Positions 1 to 8,623 of a stretch of DNA of 64,000 nucleotides are shown here, piece after piece (position 1 is the first letter of the stretch; each line of letters begins with the position of its first letter). A program made the translations under genes and the position numbers. The notes under the pieces are model-generated. The model was not told the DNA's origin. It did no database searches and was given only the letters and a program-made list of their open reading frames with translations. The stretch spans positions 1,860,001 through 1,924,000 of the forward strand of contig NZ_CP159485.1 of the NCBI RefSeq assembly GCF_040515995.1. Direction: 5' to 3'. Origin of the DNA: Proteinivorax hydrogeniformans. Lineage in GTDB: Bacteria > Bacillota > Proteinivoracia > Proteinivoracales > Proteinivoracaceae.

Positions 1-81
1 CATAAAAAGTAAGGAGGTTAGGTATTAAATGGTTCAACGTCTGTGTCGTACAACAACCTCTATCCTTAGGTTCCTTTACAG

Positions 82-120
82 ACAAAAGCAGCTCTGTTCA
101 AAGTCAGGGCTGCTTTTGTT
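82..120 (-). terminator. Terminator of the yhf-nagB operon
   Basis: An 11-bp inverted repeat (ACAAAAGCAGC / GCTGCTTTTGT, 82-92 and 109-119) lies just after the nagB stop on the minus strand. The arms are A-rich on one side and T-rich on the other, typical of a two-way intrinsic terminator. Nothing else convincing was seen in bases 1-81. Confidence 0.75.
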
Positions 121-133
121 ATTTAAGAAGTTT

Positions 134-889
134 CTAAATAGCTGAAAGCTCTACATTTTGCTTTTTTAAATACTCTATAAAAGCTTTGTCAACCACTATT
201 GTTACTGATGGATGTAAATTTAAAATTGAAGCAGGAACATAAGTGCTTAGTTGACCCTTTAATAATTCCATTATAATAGGTGCTTTTTCTGGACCCGATG
301 CTAAAAGTAGTATCTCCTTTGCCCTAAAAATACTTTTTATACCCATAGTTATAGCTCTAGTTGGAACATCCTCTTTTTTTTCAAAAAATCTGCTATTAGC
401 ATTTATGGTTTCTTCTTTAAGCTTAACAAGGTGAGTTTTTGTCTTAAGATAAGCATTAGGCTCGTTAAAACCAATATGACCGTTAGTACCAATACCAAGC
501 AACTGTAAGTCTATCCCGCCCGCTTCTAAAATCGCTTCTTCATATCTTTTACATTCCTTTTTTATATCATCTACATCCCCTTGAGGAATATTTGTATTAT
601 TAATATCAATATTTATATGCTTAAATAATTTATCATACATATATTTTGCATAACTTTGTGGATGCCTGCCATTTAAGCCATAGTACTCATCCAAGTTAAA
701 CGTAGTTACAGAAGAAAAATCTAGACTACCTTGTTTATATTTATCTATAAGTCGTTGGTAAGTTCCTTCCGGTGTTCCTCCGGTAGCTAGCCCCAAAACA
801 CACTTCGGGTTAGCAGTTATTTTATCTTCAATAATATTTGAAGCCACCTCGCTTAAATGCTCATAATTTTCACAAATAAGAATTTTCAT
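134..889 (-). CDS. nagB: Glucosamine-6-phosphate deaminase (NagB)
   Basis: This cytoplasmic enzyme converts glucosamine-6-phosphate to fructose-6-phosphate and ammonia. The 251 residues match the usual family length. Visible motifs are the phosphate/sugar loop LATGGTPEG (34-42), FNLDEYYGL with the catalytic Asp67, and GIGTNGHIGFNEP with the ring-opening His138. The Asn in GTNGH is the form found in Bacillus NagB rather than the Asp of E. coli. The gene is last in the yhf-type operon, and its start lies 20 bp inside the end of the phosphopentomutase-like gene, so the two are probably translationally coupled. No nagA lies beside it. Its place in this operon is the best clue that the pathway yields an amino-sugar phosphate. 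That link is inference; the family call is firm. Confidence 0.95.
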   Translation of the reverse strand: MKILICENYEHLSEVASNIIEDKITANPKCVLGLATGGTPEGTYQRLIDKYKQGSLDFSSVTTFNLDEYYGLNGRHPQSYAKYMYDKLFKHINIDINNTNIPQGDVDDIKKECKRYEEAILEAGGIDLQLLGIGTNGHIGFNEPNAYLKTKTHLVKLKEETINANSRFFEKKEDVPTRAITMGIKSIFRAKEILLLASGPEKAPIIMELLKGQLSTYVPASILNLHPSVTIVVDKAFIEYLKKQNVELSAI

Positions 890-2105
890 GCCCTCTCCTC
901 CTCAAATCTGATAAAAAACTTTGTCCATTTTCTGGGTTAGTAACATTAAAATAATCTGCTATAGTTGCTGCAATATCAGATAATGTTCTTCTACACTCCA
1001 ACTTTTTTGGTATAAAAGACTTTCCGTAAACTAAAATCGGTACTTGTTCTCTTGTATGTTGACTATGTCCAACGGTAGGGTCATTGCCATGATCAGCTGT
1101 TATTATTAATAAATCTTCGTTGTCCATTACTTGAATAATTTTTTGTAAATACCTATCAACTACTATCAGCTTTTCAGCGTACTTTTCTACATCCTGAGCA
1201 TGTCCAGCTAAATCCGTCTCCTGCACTGTTGCTGCAATCAAACCAGAGTTAATAGTGGTTATCTGCTTAACTATTTTCTCCATAACTTCTTGTGTTTTTA
1301 CTGCCGGCTCTTTAATAGCTTTACTACAAGAAATTACATCCTGCATCTTACCTATTAAGGATACCTGATAATTATTTTCGGCTAAAATTGTTGAGATTTG
1401 ACTTTTAGGATTAACACCATATCCCATATGACGAACCTGATAACCCTTGTTGTAAACACCTGACTTAGGGGAGTTAACCCCAACAAGACCGTCCTCCCTA
1501 ATTTCTATACTTGATAGAATATGGTTTACAGAAACTCCTTCTCCTCCTAATGCTATTACTCTATTAACTCTAACTGTATCCCTAACTATTTTACCAATTT
1601 TTAGCACCTCTTCAAAACTAATACTGTCTAAGGGAGCAGTTACGTTATATATTTGGCCATAGTCTGTTTCTATGTTGTCTGCTACCACAACCAAGTCATT
1701 TACCAACAAAAAAGGCTTTTTACAATCAGGCGTGTTCACTTTGTATCCTTTGCTTTTTAGTTTACTTTTAACGTTATCAATCACATCGACAAACGGACTC
1801 ATAACAGGTTTAAGTGGACGGGTTCCCATTATTTCTTGATGCCCGGCATAACTGTCTGCTCCATAGTGCATTAAGTTGCTTTTTCCAAAGCTGGCTAAAT
1901 GGTTTTGACTTGTATATTTATTTTTTCCCAGTATATGATTTATGCCTAATTTCTCTAAGTTGGGCAACTTTATAGTCTGCGACTCATTTAGTATATGCTG
2001 CAAAGTATTAGCATTTACATCTTGCGGCCGTACCTTACAGACGTCAGCCATAGCACCCACACCCAAACTATCCACCACCACTAAAATGACCTTTTTTAAG
2101 TTCAT
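870..2105 (-). CDS. yhfW: YhfW-type phosphopentomutase-family protein
   Basis: This 411-residue member of the alkaline phosphatase/phosphopentomutase superfamily probably moves a phosphate within a sugar phosphate. The metal site near the N-terminus (VVDSLGVGAMAD, Asp12), the ADSYAGHQEIMGT segment (83-95) that parallels the phospho-acceptor loop of phosphopentomutase, and the C-terminal TADHGNDPTVGHSQHTREQVP metal site are all present. Length and order match DeoB-like enzymes, and the neighbours make it the YhfW orthologue rather than a nucleoside-catabolic DeoB. The start follows the yhfX stop by 13 bp. It overlaps nagB by 20 bp. The substrate is unknown; with nagB next door an amino-sugar phosphate is possible, but that is inference. 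Confidence 0.88.
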   Translation of the reverse strand: MNLKKVILVVVDSLGVGAMADVCKVRPQDVNANTLQHILNESQTIKLPNLEKLGINHILGKNKYTSQNHLASFGKSNLMHYGADSYAGHQEIMGTRPLKPVMSPFVDVIDNVKSKLKSKGYKVNTPDCKKPFLLVNDLVVVADNIETDYGQIYNVTAPLDSISFEEVLKIGKIVRDTVRVNRVIALGGEGVSVNHILSSIEIREDGLVGVNSPKSGVYNKGYQVRHMGYGVNPKSQISTILAENNYQVSLIGKMQDVISCSKAIKEPAVKTQEVMEKIVKQITTINSGLIAATVQETDLAGHAQDVEKYAEKLIVVDRYLQKIIQVMDNEDLLIITADHGNDPTVGHSQHTREQVPILVYGKSFIPKKLECRRTLSDIAATIADYFNVTNPENGQSFLSDLRRRGHENSYL

Positions 2106-2118
2106 TTTTACACAACCT

Positions 2119-3300
2119 TTATCTTATTTTTTTCCCAAAACTGTCATAAACCCCTATAATTCTAGGATTTTGTTGACTGATACCTTCAACTAAAACAACT
2201 TCGCTTCGTGTAACAAATATCTGTGTCCTAAAAGCATAAACCACTGTATCCCCTATACACACATTCTGGTTAGGTTGGATTTCCAACGCGCCATAATAAT
2301 CTATACTTTCAGGGTTAATATCTTCAGCAGGTAGTTTTTGGTTTGACAAGCTTTTGAAATCTTTTCCCACTAAGGCTTTTTGTACTTTTGATCTCCTATA
2401 GTAGCCACCACCATACACATAGGCTTTATTGTCAAAGGTATGTGATATTTCACTAACATACACCATAGCTGGTATTTCCACTGCCTGGTCGGATTGCCCA
2501 TTTAATGGGGTGGTCCCAGTTAAGGCATGCCCCGGCTCACCATGCGTAGCACCTAACTTTTGTAGCATCGGTATTGTATGGCAGCTAGTTGCACTAGGAG
2601 CATTTATCTGCTTTATTTTAATTTTCAACTGATTTTCTAGCTTTTCATAAGCCCTCAGCAATGTCTTACTATTCTCAGTTGCAGTTATCTTCTTTTTTTC
2701 ATAATCATAAATAAAACACGGAAAAGCTGTTACCCCCGCAATATTTACATTAGGTAGGTTGTTAACTTTTCTAGCTTCTTCAATTAGACCTTCTTCTTTA
2801 AAACCACCTAACTGCCCTTCATAAACTATATCCTTCCGCCCCACAACCTTTAACAGTACATCTTGAACTATATCCATTTTTTGTGCTTCTTCAGATATAG
2901 CCTCAGCCATCTCATAAGAAAATACCGTTATTACCTCTGGTCTATAAGATAATATCTTACTTATCATTGAGTTAGGAATTTGTACTAGGTGGCCTACGTT
3001 ACCTAGTTTTATTTTAGCCTCAGCCAAAGCTATTGCTTCCCATGGGTCAACCGCCACAGCTTTTTCAATTCCACATTTTGCTATTCTCCTAGCTAGCTCT
3101 GGGTTACGACCAACTTGCTTAGTCATCATATATAAGTCTATATTATGCTCTTGGGCTTTTTTCTTAATTTCCCTTGCATTAAATTCTACAGCATCCACAT
3201 CTATAACATAAGAATTAGGGGAAATATCACCTTGCTGATGTAAACCGGTGGCGTATTTAATTAAATTAGGATTTCTTCTTAAGGTAGCATCTAAAAACAT
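2119..3300 (-). CDS. yhfX: YhfX-type alanine-racemase-fold PLP enzyme
   Basis: A fold-type III PLP enzyme (alanine racemase N-terminal barrel) of about 393 residues. Lys61 in DLYMMTKQVGRNP is the likely PLP Schiff-base lysine, and the YVIDVDAVEFNAREI segment is the standard first strand. The start is placed at ATG 3300 because a GGGGGAAAG ribosome site lies just before it; an upstream in-frame ATG at 3342 would run 40 bp into yhfS. In E. coli the orthologue sits beside yhfW and yhfS and has no settled function. Racemisation or decarboxylation of an amino acid or amino-sugar acid is what the fold permits; the sequence does not say which. Confidence 0.87.
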   Translation of the reverse strand: MFLDATLRRNPNLIKYATGLHQQGDISPNSYVIDVDAVEFNAREIKKKAQEHNIDLYMMTKQVGRNPELARRIAKCGIEKAVAVDPWEAIALAEAKIKLGNVGHLVQIPNSMISKILSYRPEVITVFSYEMAEAISEEAQKMDIVQDVLLKVVGRKDIVYEGQLGGFKEEGLIEEARKVNNLPNVNIAGVTAFPCFIYDYEKKKITATENSKTLLRAYEKLENQLKIKIKQINAPSATSCHTIPMLQKLGATHGEPGHALTGTTPLNGQSDQAVEIPAMVYVSEISHTFDNKAYVYGGGYYRRSKVQKALVGKDFKSLSNQKLPAEDINPESIDYYGALEIQPNQNVCIGDTVVYAFRTQIFVTRSEVVLVEGISQQNPRIIGVYDSFGKKIR

Positions 3301-3301
3301 A

Positions 3302-4405
3302 TTACTTTCCCCCTTTATTTGAGATTTGTAGCATTGTTTCATTTAATATATTTATAACCGTATCTGCCCCAGCTCGCATAGGATTGATTCGAATCATATA
3401 CTCTTCCAACTTTGGATCGGCTTTTCTAAACGTTCCTGATAACCTATAAAACATAGCGGACACTTCATATTTAGATTCAGCACCTACAGGATATGGAGCT
3501 GCACCAAAGTTAGGAGCATTTTTTAAAACTTCCTTAGCTATCGGCTTATCAAACTCTACTAAAATAACCCTTGATTGGGCGTTAGCGATAAAAGCTGATT
3601 TTACTCCCGAAACTTCCTTTTTGTTTATCCTTTTTACTATCTCATCGCCTACTTCTCCTTGAATAGCCAAAGACACCGGCGCATATACTAAACCTCTTAA
3701 AGCATCCATCGCTTCAAACCCCTGTACTTGACTTCCCCCTGAATAGTTCTTTTTTCTTAACCTAGCTATAATATTTTTTTTACCAACGATACAACCTATC
3801 CCTTCAGGACCTAGCAACTTAAAAAGCGAAAAGGCGCTTACATCAGCACCACACTGGACTCCAATTTTATCTGCTTTCATAACCACATAATTATCGTCAG
3901 TTAATATTTTAATTTTTTTGTTTAGCGTTTTTAACTTGGTAATAACCTCAGCTAAGTCATAACTATCTTCAACCTTCTGCCGAGAATGTTGCACTATTGC
4001 AAAATCAATTTCATCATCGATACGTATAATATCATTTAAGTTATTAAAGTCTACGCACACTGGCTCTAAGCCCATTGACTCTATTATTACATTTGTAGTG
4101 GGATATATAGGTGCATCATGAACTAGCACCTTCTGACCTGGCTTTAACACTTCATTCATCACACTTCTAATAGCTCCAGTGCCTGCTCCTCTAACTAGCA
4201 TAGCATCTTCAGCGCCAAAAAAGTCTGCCAGCACTTTCTCTACTTTACTTGTATAAAGTGGCCTGCCTAAATCTGGCACTACACCTAAATCTCCGTTTTG
4301 TAAAATTTCATCCCCTTTAAAGTATTTATGAATTTTATCCACTAATCTAAACTGCATCTTTTTAGCTTGTTCTAGCGTTACCGTTTTAACCGGATAAGTT
4401 TTCAT
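3302..4405 (-). CDS. yhfS: YhfS-type PLP-dependent aminotransferase/lyase
   Basis: A fold-type I PLP enzyme of 367 residues, matching E. coli YhfS in context. The phosphate-binding turn RGAGTGAIR (72-80), an Asp pair (170-171, in LTDDNYVV) for the PLP ring nitrogen, and SLFKLLGPEGIG with Lys196 as the probable Schiff-base lysine are visible. Such enzymes are soluble aminotransferases or C-S/C-C lyases. Its stop almost touches the yhfX start (1 bp between) and it starts 12 bp after the php gene, so it is co-transcribed. The substrate is unknown. The last residues overlap the RBS of yhfX. Confidence 0.87.
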   Translation of the reverse strand: MKTYPVKTVTLEQAKKMQFRLVDKIHKYFKGDEILQNGDLGVVPDLGRPLYTSKVEKVLADFFGAEDAMLVRGAGTGAIRSVMNEVLKPGQKVLVHDAPIYPTTNVIIESMGLEPVCVDFNNLNDIIRIDDEIDFAIVQHSRQKVEDSYDLAEVITKLKTLNKKIKILTDDNYVVMKADKIGVQCGADVSAFSLFKLLGPEGIGCIVGKKNIIARLRKKNYSGGSQVQGFEAMDALRGLVYAPVSLAIQGEVGDEIVKRINKKEVSGVKSAFIANAQSRVILVEFDKPIAKEVLKNAPNFGAAPYPVGAESKYEVSAMFYRLSGTFRKADPKLEEYMIRINPMRAGADTVINILNETMLQISNKGGK

Positions 4406-4417
4406 ATACTCTCCCCC

Positions 4418-5326
4418 TTATATAGCTAAAAATCTTTTTGGATTATCTATTAACATTTGATCTATTTCAGTTTCCCTTACTCCCACTTCTCTAAGCATTG
4501 GAACAAAAGTGTCCATAAGGTAGTTATAACCGATTCCCCCTCTAGACTGCAAGTGAGATTTTCTGGTTATATCCTGCGATAACATTATCTGGTTTACATG
4601 TCCTCGATCAATCAATATTTTTATATGTTCTGCCCTTTTACCATCTAATTGGTAACTGGTTTTCCCTATTGTATCAAAAGCCATGTAACAACCACTATCT
4701 GCAACCCTTAGATGATAGTCTTTGTCACAATTAAGGTCTAAATGCCCTATAACAACTTTTTGTAAATCAACCTGGCTATCAGATAGAATCTTTAGCTGTT
4801 GTAGTGCTAAATTTCCTAAAGTTGTGTGAGTTGAAATCGGTCTTCCTGTTTCTAGGTGAGCAGCTATAGCAATACCAAATATTTTTGCTTCTTCGTCAGA
4901 AATATTTTCTTTTCCGGTGCCGACCTCGCCAATTACATGTGCCTTGACCCCTGTTTTATCAATTCCTTCTAAGATGTCTTTTACTAAAAGTTTTGCCAAC
5001 TCTTTTTCAGTCATTGTATAAAAATAATCTGGTAAATATGGTTCTTTATAAAACCCAGTTGATGCAATAATATTTAGCTGACATTGTCGACTAACTTTTT
5101 GCATAGCAGCTATATCTTGTCCCATGCCACGATTAGTCACTTCTACTATAGAGTTAACCCCCTTGCTTTTTAGCGTTTTCATCTCTTCTATTACGGCCTC
5201 TAAATCATTAAAATTAGTGTCATCACTACCTTTATGCTTAGATAAATCAATCTTTAAGTGCTCATGGATATAAGTTTTCCCTAACCTATCCTCACAAATA
5301 GCTCCATCTACAGTTTGTATAACCAT
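4418..5326 (-). CDS. php: Phosphotriesterase homology protein (Php/YhfV)
   Basis: A metal-dependent amidohydrolase-superfamily enzyme of 302 residues. The metal ligands appear in order: HxH (YIHEHL, His21 and His23), Glu134 in VIGEVGTGK at the bridging position, His167 (STHTTLG), His195 (VIGHLDLN) and Asp252 (LSQDITRKS). Glu in place of the usual carboxylated Lys is a known trait of E. coli PHP, which supports orthology to yhfV rather than to organophosphate hydrolases. The start is set at ATG 5326, preceded by AAGGAGAGG; the longer reading frame from 5380 would run into the preceding gene. It lies between the amidase-like gene and yhfS. Substrate unknown; the fold suggests hydrolysis of a lactone, phosphoester or amide. 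Confidence 0.9.
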   Translation of the reverse strand: MVIQTVDGAICEDRLGKTYIHEHLKIDLSKHKGSDDTNFNDLEAVIEEMKTLKSKGVNSIVEVTNRGMGQDIAAMQKVSRQCQLNIIASTGFYKEPYLPDYFYTMTEKELAKLLVKDILEGIDKTGVKAHVIGEVGTGKENISDEEAKIFGIAIAAHLETGRPISTHTTLGNLALQQLKILSDSQVDLQKVVIGHLDLNCDKDYHLRVADSGCYMAFDTIGKTSYQLDGKRAEHIKILIDRGHVNQIMLSQDITRKSHLQSRGGIGYNYLMDTFVPMLREVGVRETEIDQMLIDNPKRFLAI

Positions 5327-5339
5327 CTTATCCTCTCCT

Positions 5340-6452
5340 TTATCTAATAAATCCCATATCATTATGACAGTAATTATCAAAAAAATACCTACTAAATAAC
5401 GGCGGCCTTTCTACTATCTTATCAATTAGATCACCTAATGCTATACCTACTAACCCTTGTTTTACACCTTCTGGAACAGTAATTACAAACCCCGTTGAAA
5501 GGTTTTCTGCAGGAATAGAAATTGCCGTTGCATTTAACATGTTTGCAACCTTTACCATATACTTACCCCCATTATTTTGAAGAGCGTATCCTAAGCTCCC
5601 CCACTGGCCAACTATTGAATCCCCTAAACCATAAAGGTCAACGGGGCCTTCCGCCGTTAAAATACCGTCAAACCCATTTTTAAATAACCTCTTTGCAGCC
5701 TTAATTGCATTTTTTCTCTCATCTATAGTTGTTAAATCCACTTCTTTGAAAGTTACCCAACTATCAAGAAGTTTTCTTATAGTTGTAAGAGCTTCAGCCA
5801 TATCCCTCCCATCGGGCAAGGTATGATCTCCTTTACGAGGAATAGCTATCTTGACATCTTTTTTCTCTAGCTTTTTAGCATCTATTAAAGAAACGTCCAA
5901 AAGATGGGCAACTACCTCTGTGCAAACGTTGAAATGAGACGCTATAATTCCCACACCAGGTACAAAAGGTATATTATCTGTAGAGACTTTTTTCTCTATC
6001 CCTTTAAGACCCATACCTTTGGCCATAATGCTGTATAGCCCTGTAGAGATTGCAGGTGCCAATACTGAGCCACCACCATCTGTCCCTATAGCTAAATCGT
6101 TAATTCCTCTTAAAATATTAGCACAGCTAGCACTAGATGAACCAGTCATTACTCTAGATGTTAAGGGATTAACGGTATCAGTATCAATTGCTCTACCACC
6201 AGCAGACATTTGATCTACAGTATGAAAAAGAAATCCTTCCTTTTGCTGCAATTTTTTAACTAATGTATCTTCTATCTGGTTTGTGTCTTTAACACCGAAT
6301 AACCGTAATTTGCAGCTTCCGTTTTGTTCTAGAGTATTCACCCCTTCATCTAATACATCATGTCGATGATATACTATATTATCTTTCCAATAATTACCAT
6401 ATAACATTGCTTTACTAAGTTTGTTCATCTGCTTTAATATATTGCTTTTCAT
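5340..6452 (-). CDS. Amidase-signature-family protein inserted in the yhf operon
   Basis: A 370-residue protein with a recognisable amidase signature: MTGSSSASCANILRG followed by AIGTDGGGSVLAPA, giving candidate catalytic serines at 105-107 and Ser129. The canonical lysine may be Lys55 in LFGVKDTNQ, where family members carry a VKD motif. The enzyme would hydrolyse a C-N amide bond in the cytoplasm. It is shorter than most amidases (about 450-500 residues), and the signature deviates from the standard GGSSGGS, so activity is not assured. It sits between yhfT and php, a position with no gene in the E. coli cluster. In this context it could remove an acyl or amide group from an imported compound; that is inference. 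A GAAGGTG ribosome site precedes ATG 6452. Confidence 0.8.
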   Translation of the reverse strand: MKSNILKQMNKLSKAMLYGNYWKDNIVYHRHDVLDEGVNTLEQNGSCKLRLFGVKDTNQIEDTLVKKLQQKEGFLFHTVDQMSAGGRAIDTDTVNPLTSRVMTGSSSASCANILRGINDLAIGTDGGGSVLAPAISTGLYSIMAKGMGLKGIEKKVSTDNIPFVPGVGIIASHFNVCTEVVAHLLDVSLIDAKKLEKKDVKIAIPRKGDHTLPDGRDMAEALTTIRKLLDSWVTFKEVDLTTIDERKNAIKAAKRLFKNGFDGILTAEGPVDLYGLGDSIVGQWGSLGYALQNNGGKYMVKVANMLNATAISIPAENLSTGFVITVPEGVKQGLVGIALGDLIDKIVERPPLFSRYFFDNYCHNDMGFIR

Positions 6453-6473
6453 CTTTGCACCTTCTTTTTATTT

Positions 6474-6503
6474 CATAAAGCCAAGGTAACCCTTGGCTTT
6501 ATG
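6474..6503 (-). promoter_or_regulatory. Intra-operon hairpin between yhfT and the amidase gene
   Basis: A perfect 13-bp stem (CATAAAGCCAAGG, loop TAAC, CCTTGGCTTTATG) fills the 67-bp space between yhfT and the amidase-like gene. No U-run follows it on the minus strand, so it looks more like an RNA-processing or 3'-end-protecting hairpin than a full terminator. It may set different expression of upstream regulator/transporter genes and downstream enzymes. Confidence 0.6.
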
Positions 6504-6519
6504 ATTGTTATTTTGATTT

Positions 6520-7794
6520 TTAAAACAAACCTACGATGGACAAGATATTAGCTAAAATACCAACACCAATTGCAGCTATCGGCCCCACTGCCATACGGAC
6601 AACAGGTTTTCCAGCTATATCATTTAATATAAACAAACCAGCAACTGCGAAAAATCCGATTCCTGGTGCAATTGCATTTGCTGCATTCATTCCTCCTACT
6701 AGTAGAGCAACCTCTAGTAACTTGGACATAGCGCTTCTGATGTTATCACCAGAGTTTCTTATACCGGGGAACCTATCCAAAAACTTTGCTGTTTTATCTA
6801 AAAATAGCACTTCCACTGCAATCACCAAAGCTCCAAGGATACCAGCTAAAAGTGGATTTCCAACAAAGATACCGACAACAAAAACAAATGTCATACCAGC
6901 TGGGCCATATACTCCTGTGGCTATAGCTGTTGATGCTATCAATGGAATAAACCCGATAGATCTTGCTAATGCAGCCAGTCCAGCATCTGTCATTTGGCCT
7001 TCTGACATTAAATTCAATGAAATTGGATCTCCTGCAAGTAATGTGTAAGATGTTGCAGCTGATAAAAGTCCGCCCATAACCATAAGTACAGGCATATTTT
7101 TCTTTATTCGCTTAACTCTCTCACTGAAGATAGCGGCTAAATCAACGCTTTCTTCTTCCGTTGGTTTTTCTTTAATAGCAAAAAACAACAAAATTGCCAT
7201 ACCTACTATAAGTCCTGCACCCTCTGGGTTTATGTTGATCTCGGCCCCTTCAGCTATACTTATCGGACTAACCACAACAGCTATTTGTCTTGCTAGCAAG
7301 GATAAAATCAGTGTAAACAACCCTTTTTTTGCGCCAAACTGATAACCAACAGCCAAAGCTGGAAATGCAGCAAAGGCCACCACAACTGGAGCTCCTACAG
7401 CTCCTAGGTCATCTAAGAAGTTAACAGGCATTTTCTCAAAAGCATTTACCACCGCCTCAAGGCCCAGGTAAAGTCCTACACCATATAAAGCACCTATTAC
7501 AGCTGAAGCTACTACACCTTTATTTCCTTCAGGCGTAGCGGTACCAATTATATCTGTTCCTAGCAAAATACTGTGAATCAAAATTATGCTAGCACCTAGT
7601 GATACTGGAATACCAAAACCTACCACAAGCCCAAAACTCATGGCAAAAGAGGTGGCGGCTAGCTCTTTTCTTGACATTCTCCCTTCAAGGTTTTCGGGCA
7701 TGATAGGCCTTAAACCATCATTAAAAATAGCAATACCTTTATTTGCTAAAACTGCCGCTAAAGCACCAACTAAAGCTAATACAACTAAATCCAT
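6520..7794 (-). CDS. yhfT: YhfT-type integral membrane transporter
   Basis: A 424-residue, strongly hydrophobic protein with about ten to twelve predicted membrane spans and a polar break near residues 205-235 (KEKPTEEESVDL…FSERVKRIKKN). It matches E. coli YhfT in context: directly downstream of the YhfU-like gene and upstream of php. As the only membrane protein of the operon it is the obvious candidate for substrate uptake, though YhfT has no proven substrate. A strong AGGGGGAA ribosome site precedes ATG 7794. A 170-codon open frame on the opposite strand is only a shadow of this biased coding sequence. Confidence 0.86.
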   Translation of the reverse strand: MDLVVLALVGALAAVLANKGIAIFNDGLRPIMPENLEGRMSRKELAATSFAMSFGLVVGFGIPVSLGASIILIHSILLGTDIIGTATPEGNKGVVASAVIGALYGVGLYLGLEAVVNAFEKMPVNFLDDLGAVGAPVVVAFAAFPALAVGYQFGAKKGLFTLILSLLARQIAVVVSPISIAEGAEININPEGAGLIVGMAILLFFAIKEKPTEEESVDLAAIFSERVKRIKKNMPVLMVMGGLLSAATSYTLLAGDPISLNLMSEGQMTDAGLAALARSIGFIPLIASTAIATGVYGPAGMTFVFVVGIFVGNPLLAGILGALVIAVEVLFLDKTAKFLDRFPGIRNSGDNIRSAMSKLLEVALLVGGMNAANAIAPGIGFFAVAGLFILNDIAGKPVVRMAVGPIAAIGVGILANILSIVGLF

Positions 7795-7821
7795 TTTTAA
7801 TTCCCCCTGTTTTTGTTTTTA

Positions 7822-8190
7822 TTAACTTTGCCTATTTAAAATTTCTCTCACAATTAGAGGCACAGCCACCTCATAGTGGTCACCGGTAAACCCAAAAGCT
7901 ACCTTACCTTCTTCAACTGCATTTACAATTGCTTCCTCTTTAGGGGCGCTTCCTGGCATTGAAACTGTGGCACATTTATCCCTTGTCAAAAGAGCCATTG
8001 CCATACTTAATGCACCGCCACCTCCAGTGTGACAAGCTCCTAAATAGTAATCTGCTTTTTTGCTTTTAACTGAATTAGCAGCCTGGATGTCGGATTTTAC
8101 CTCTACTTCTACCTTGTCACCTCCTACCTTTTTAATAAGATCAGCTATGCTTTGCTTTTCAACTTGTCCTCCCACAACAAACTTAATCAT
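7822..8190 (-). CDS. yhfU: YhfU-type DUF2620 protein
   Basis: A 122-residue protein of the DUF2620/YhfU type. A Gly-rich segment YYLGACHTGGGGALSMAMAL near the middle resembles a phosphate or nucleotide binding turn but matches no motif I can name. It lies between the PRD protein and the YhfT transporter. The small size, the invariant pairing with YhfT and the spacing (27 bp to yhfT) suggest the two work together, perhaps as an accessory to transport or substrate sensing; that is inference. The start at ATG 8190 is supported by AAAGGAGG six bases upstream. Confidence 0.83.
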   Translation of the reverse strand: MIKFVVGGQVEKQSIADLIKKVGGDKVEVEVKSDIQAANSVKSKKADYYLGACHTGGGGALSMAMALLTRDKCATVSMPGSAPKEEAIVNAVEEGKVAFGFTGDHYEVAVPLIVREILNRQS

Positions 8191-8204
8191 TTAAATACCT
8201 CCTT

Positions 8205-8567
8205 TTATTTATTTTCAATTAAACTAGCTGCATGAAGCGCTATAAAGCCTTTTTCAGATTCAGGAATTTCTATTAATAGTCTATCCTCAATCATCTTATA
8301 GAATTTAGGCATTTCCTTGTAAATAGGGTGACTTTTCACTTCCTCTAATGCTATCTGGTCCATACTACTAACTTTTTCCCCTTTTTTAATCCTAGCTAAA
8401 GCCATTGCCATATGAGTAATAAGCATGCTAGCATTAGCTTCTGTCATAATAACCTCGTATTTTTTCTCAAAAGATTCTGCAAAAGATATAATGACCTCCA
8501 TTATATCCCCGTCTATCTCACCCGCTTCCTTTAAAATGTTTAATCTTTCCTTTAAACTCGCATCCAT
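8205..8567 (-). CDS. yhfY: YhfY-type stand-alone PRD domain protein
   Basis: A single PTS-regulation domain of 120 residues. The core LITHMAMALARIKKGE contains the conserved phosphorylatable His52 and Arg59 typical of PRDs. It has no DNA- or RNA-binding domain of its own, so it probably relays PTS phosphorylation to a partner, most simply the YhfZ regulator encoded just upstream. It is followed after 14 bp by the yhfU-like gene. Stand-alone PRDs of this type are known mainly from yhf clusters; the signal sensed is unknown. Confidence 0.82.
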   Translation of the reverse strand: MDASLKERLNILKEAGEIDGDIMEVIISFAESFEKKYEVIMTEANASMLITHMAMALARIKKGEKVSSMDQIALEEVKSHPIYKEMPKFYKMIEDRLLIEIPESEKGFIALHAASLIENK

Positions 8568-8623
8568 TTCACTTCGCCCCTTTCAGCGTACCATTTTTTG
8601 TATATTAAGAGTAAAAATAGTTT

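Noticed and set aside
30-155. Short plus-strand frame starting ATG after AAGGAGG at the window start
   Set aside because: It runs through the operon terminator and encodes a Leu/Arg/Lys-rich product of no protein-like character; likely chance.
870-2105. Housekeeping phosphopentomutase DeoB
   Set aside because: The family fits, but the neighbours are all yhf genes and no nucleoside catabolic genes are present, so YhfW is the better name.
6536-7048. 170-codon open frame on the plus strand
   Set aside because: It is fully antisense to the well-supported YhfT transporter gene and mirrors its codon bias.
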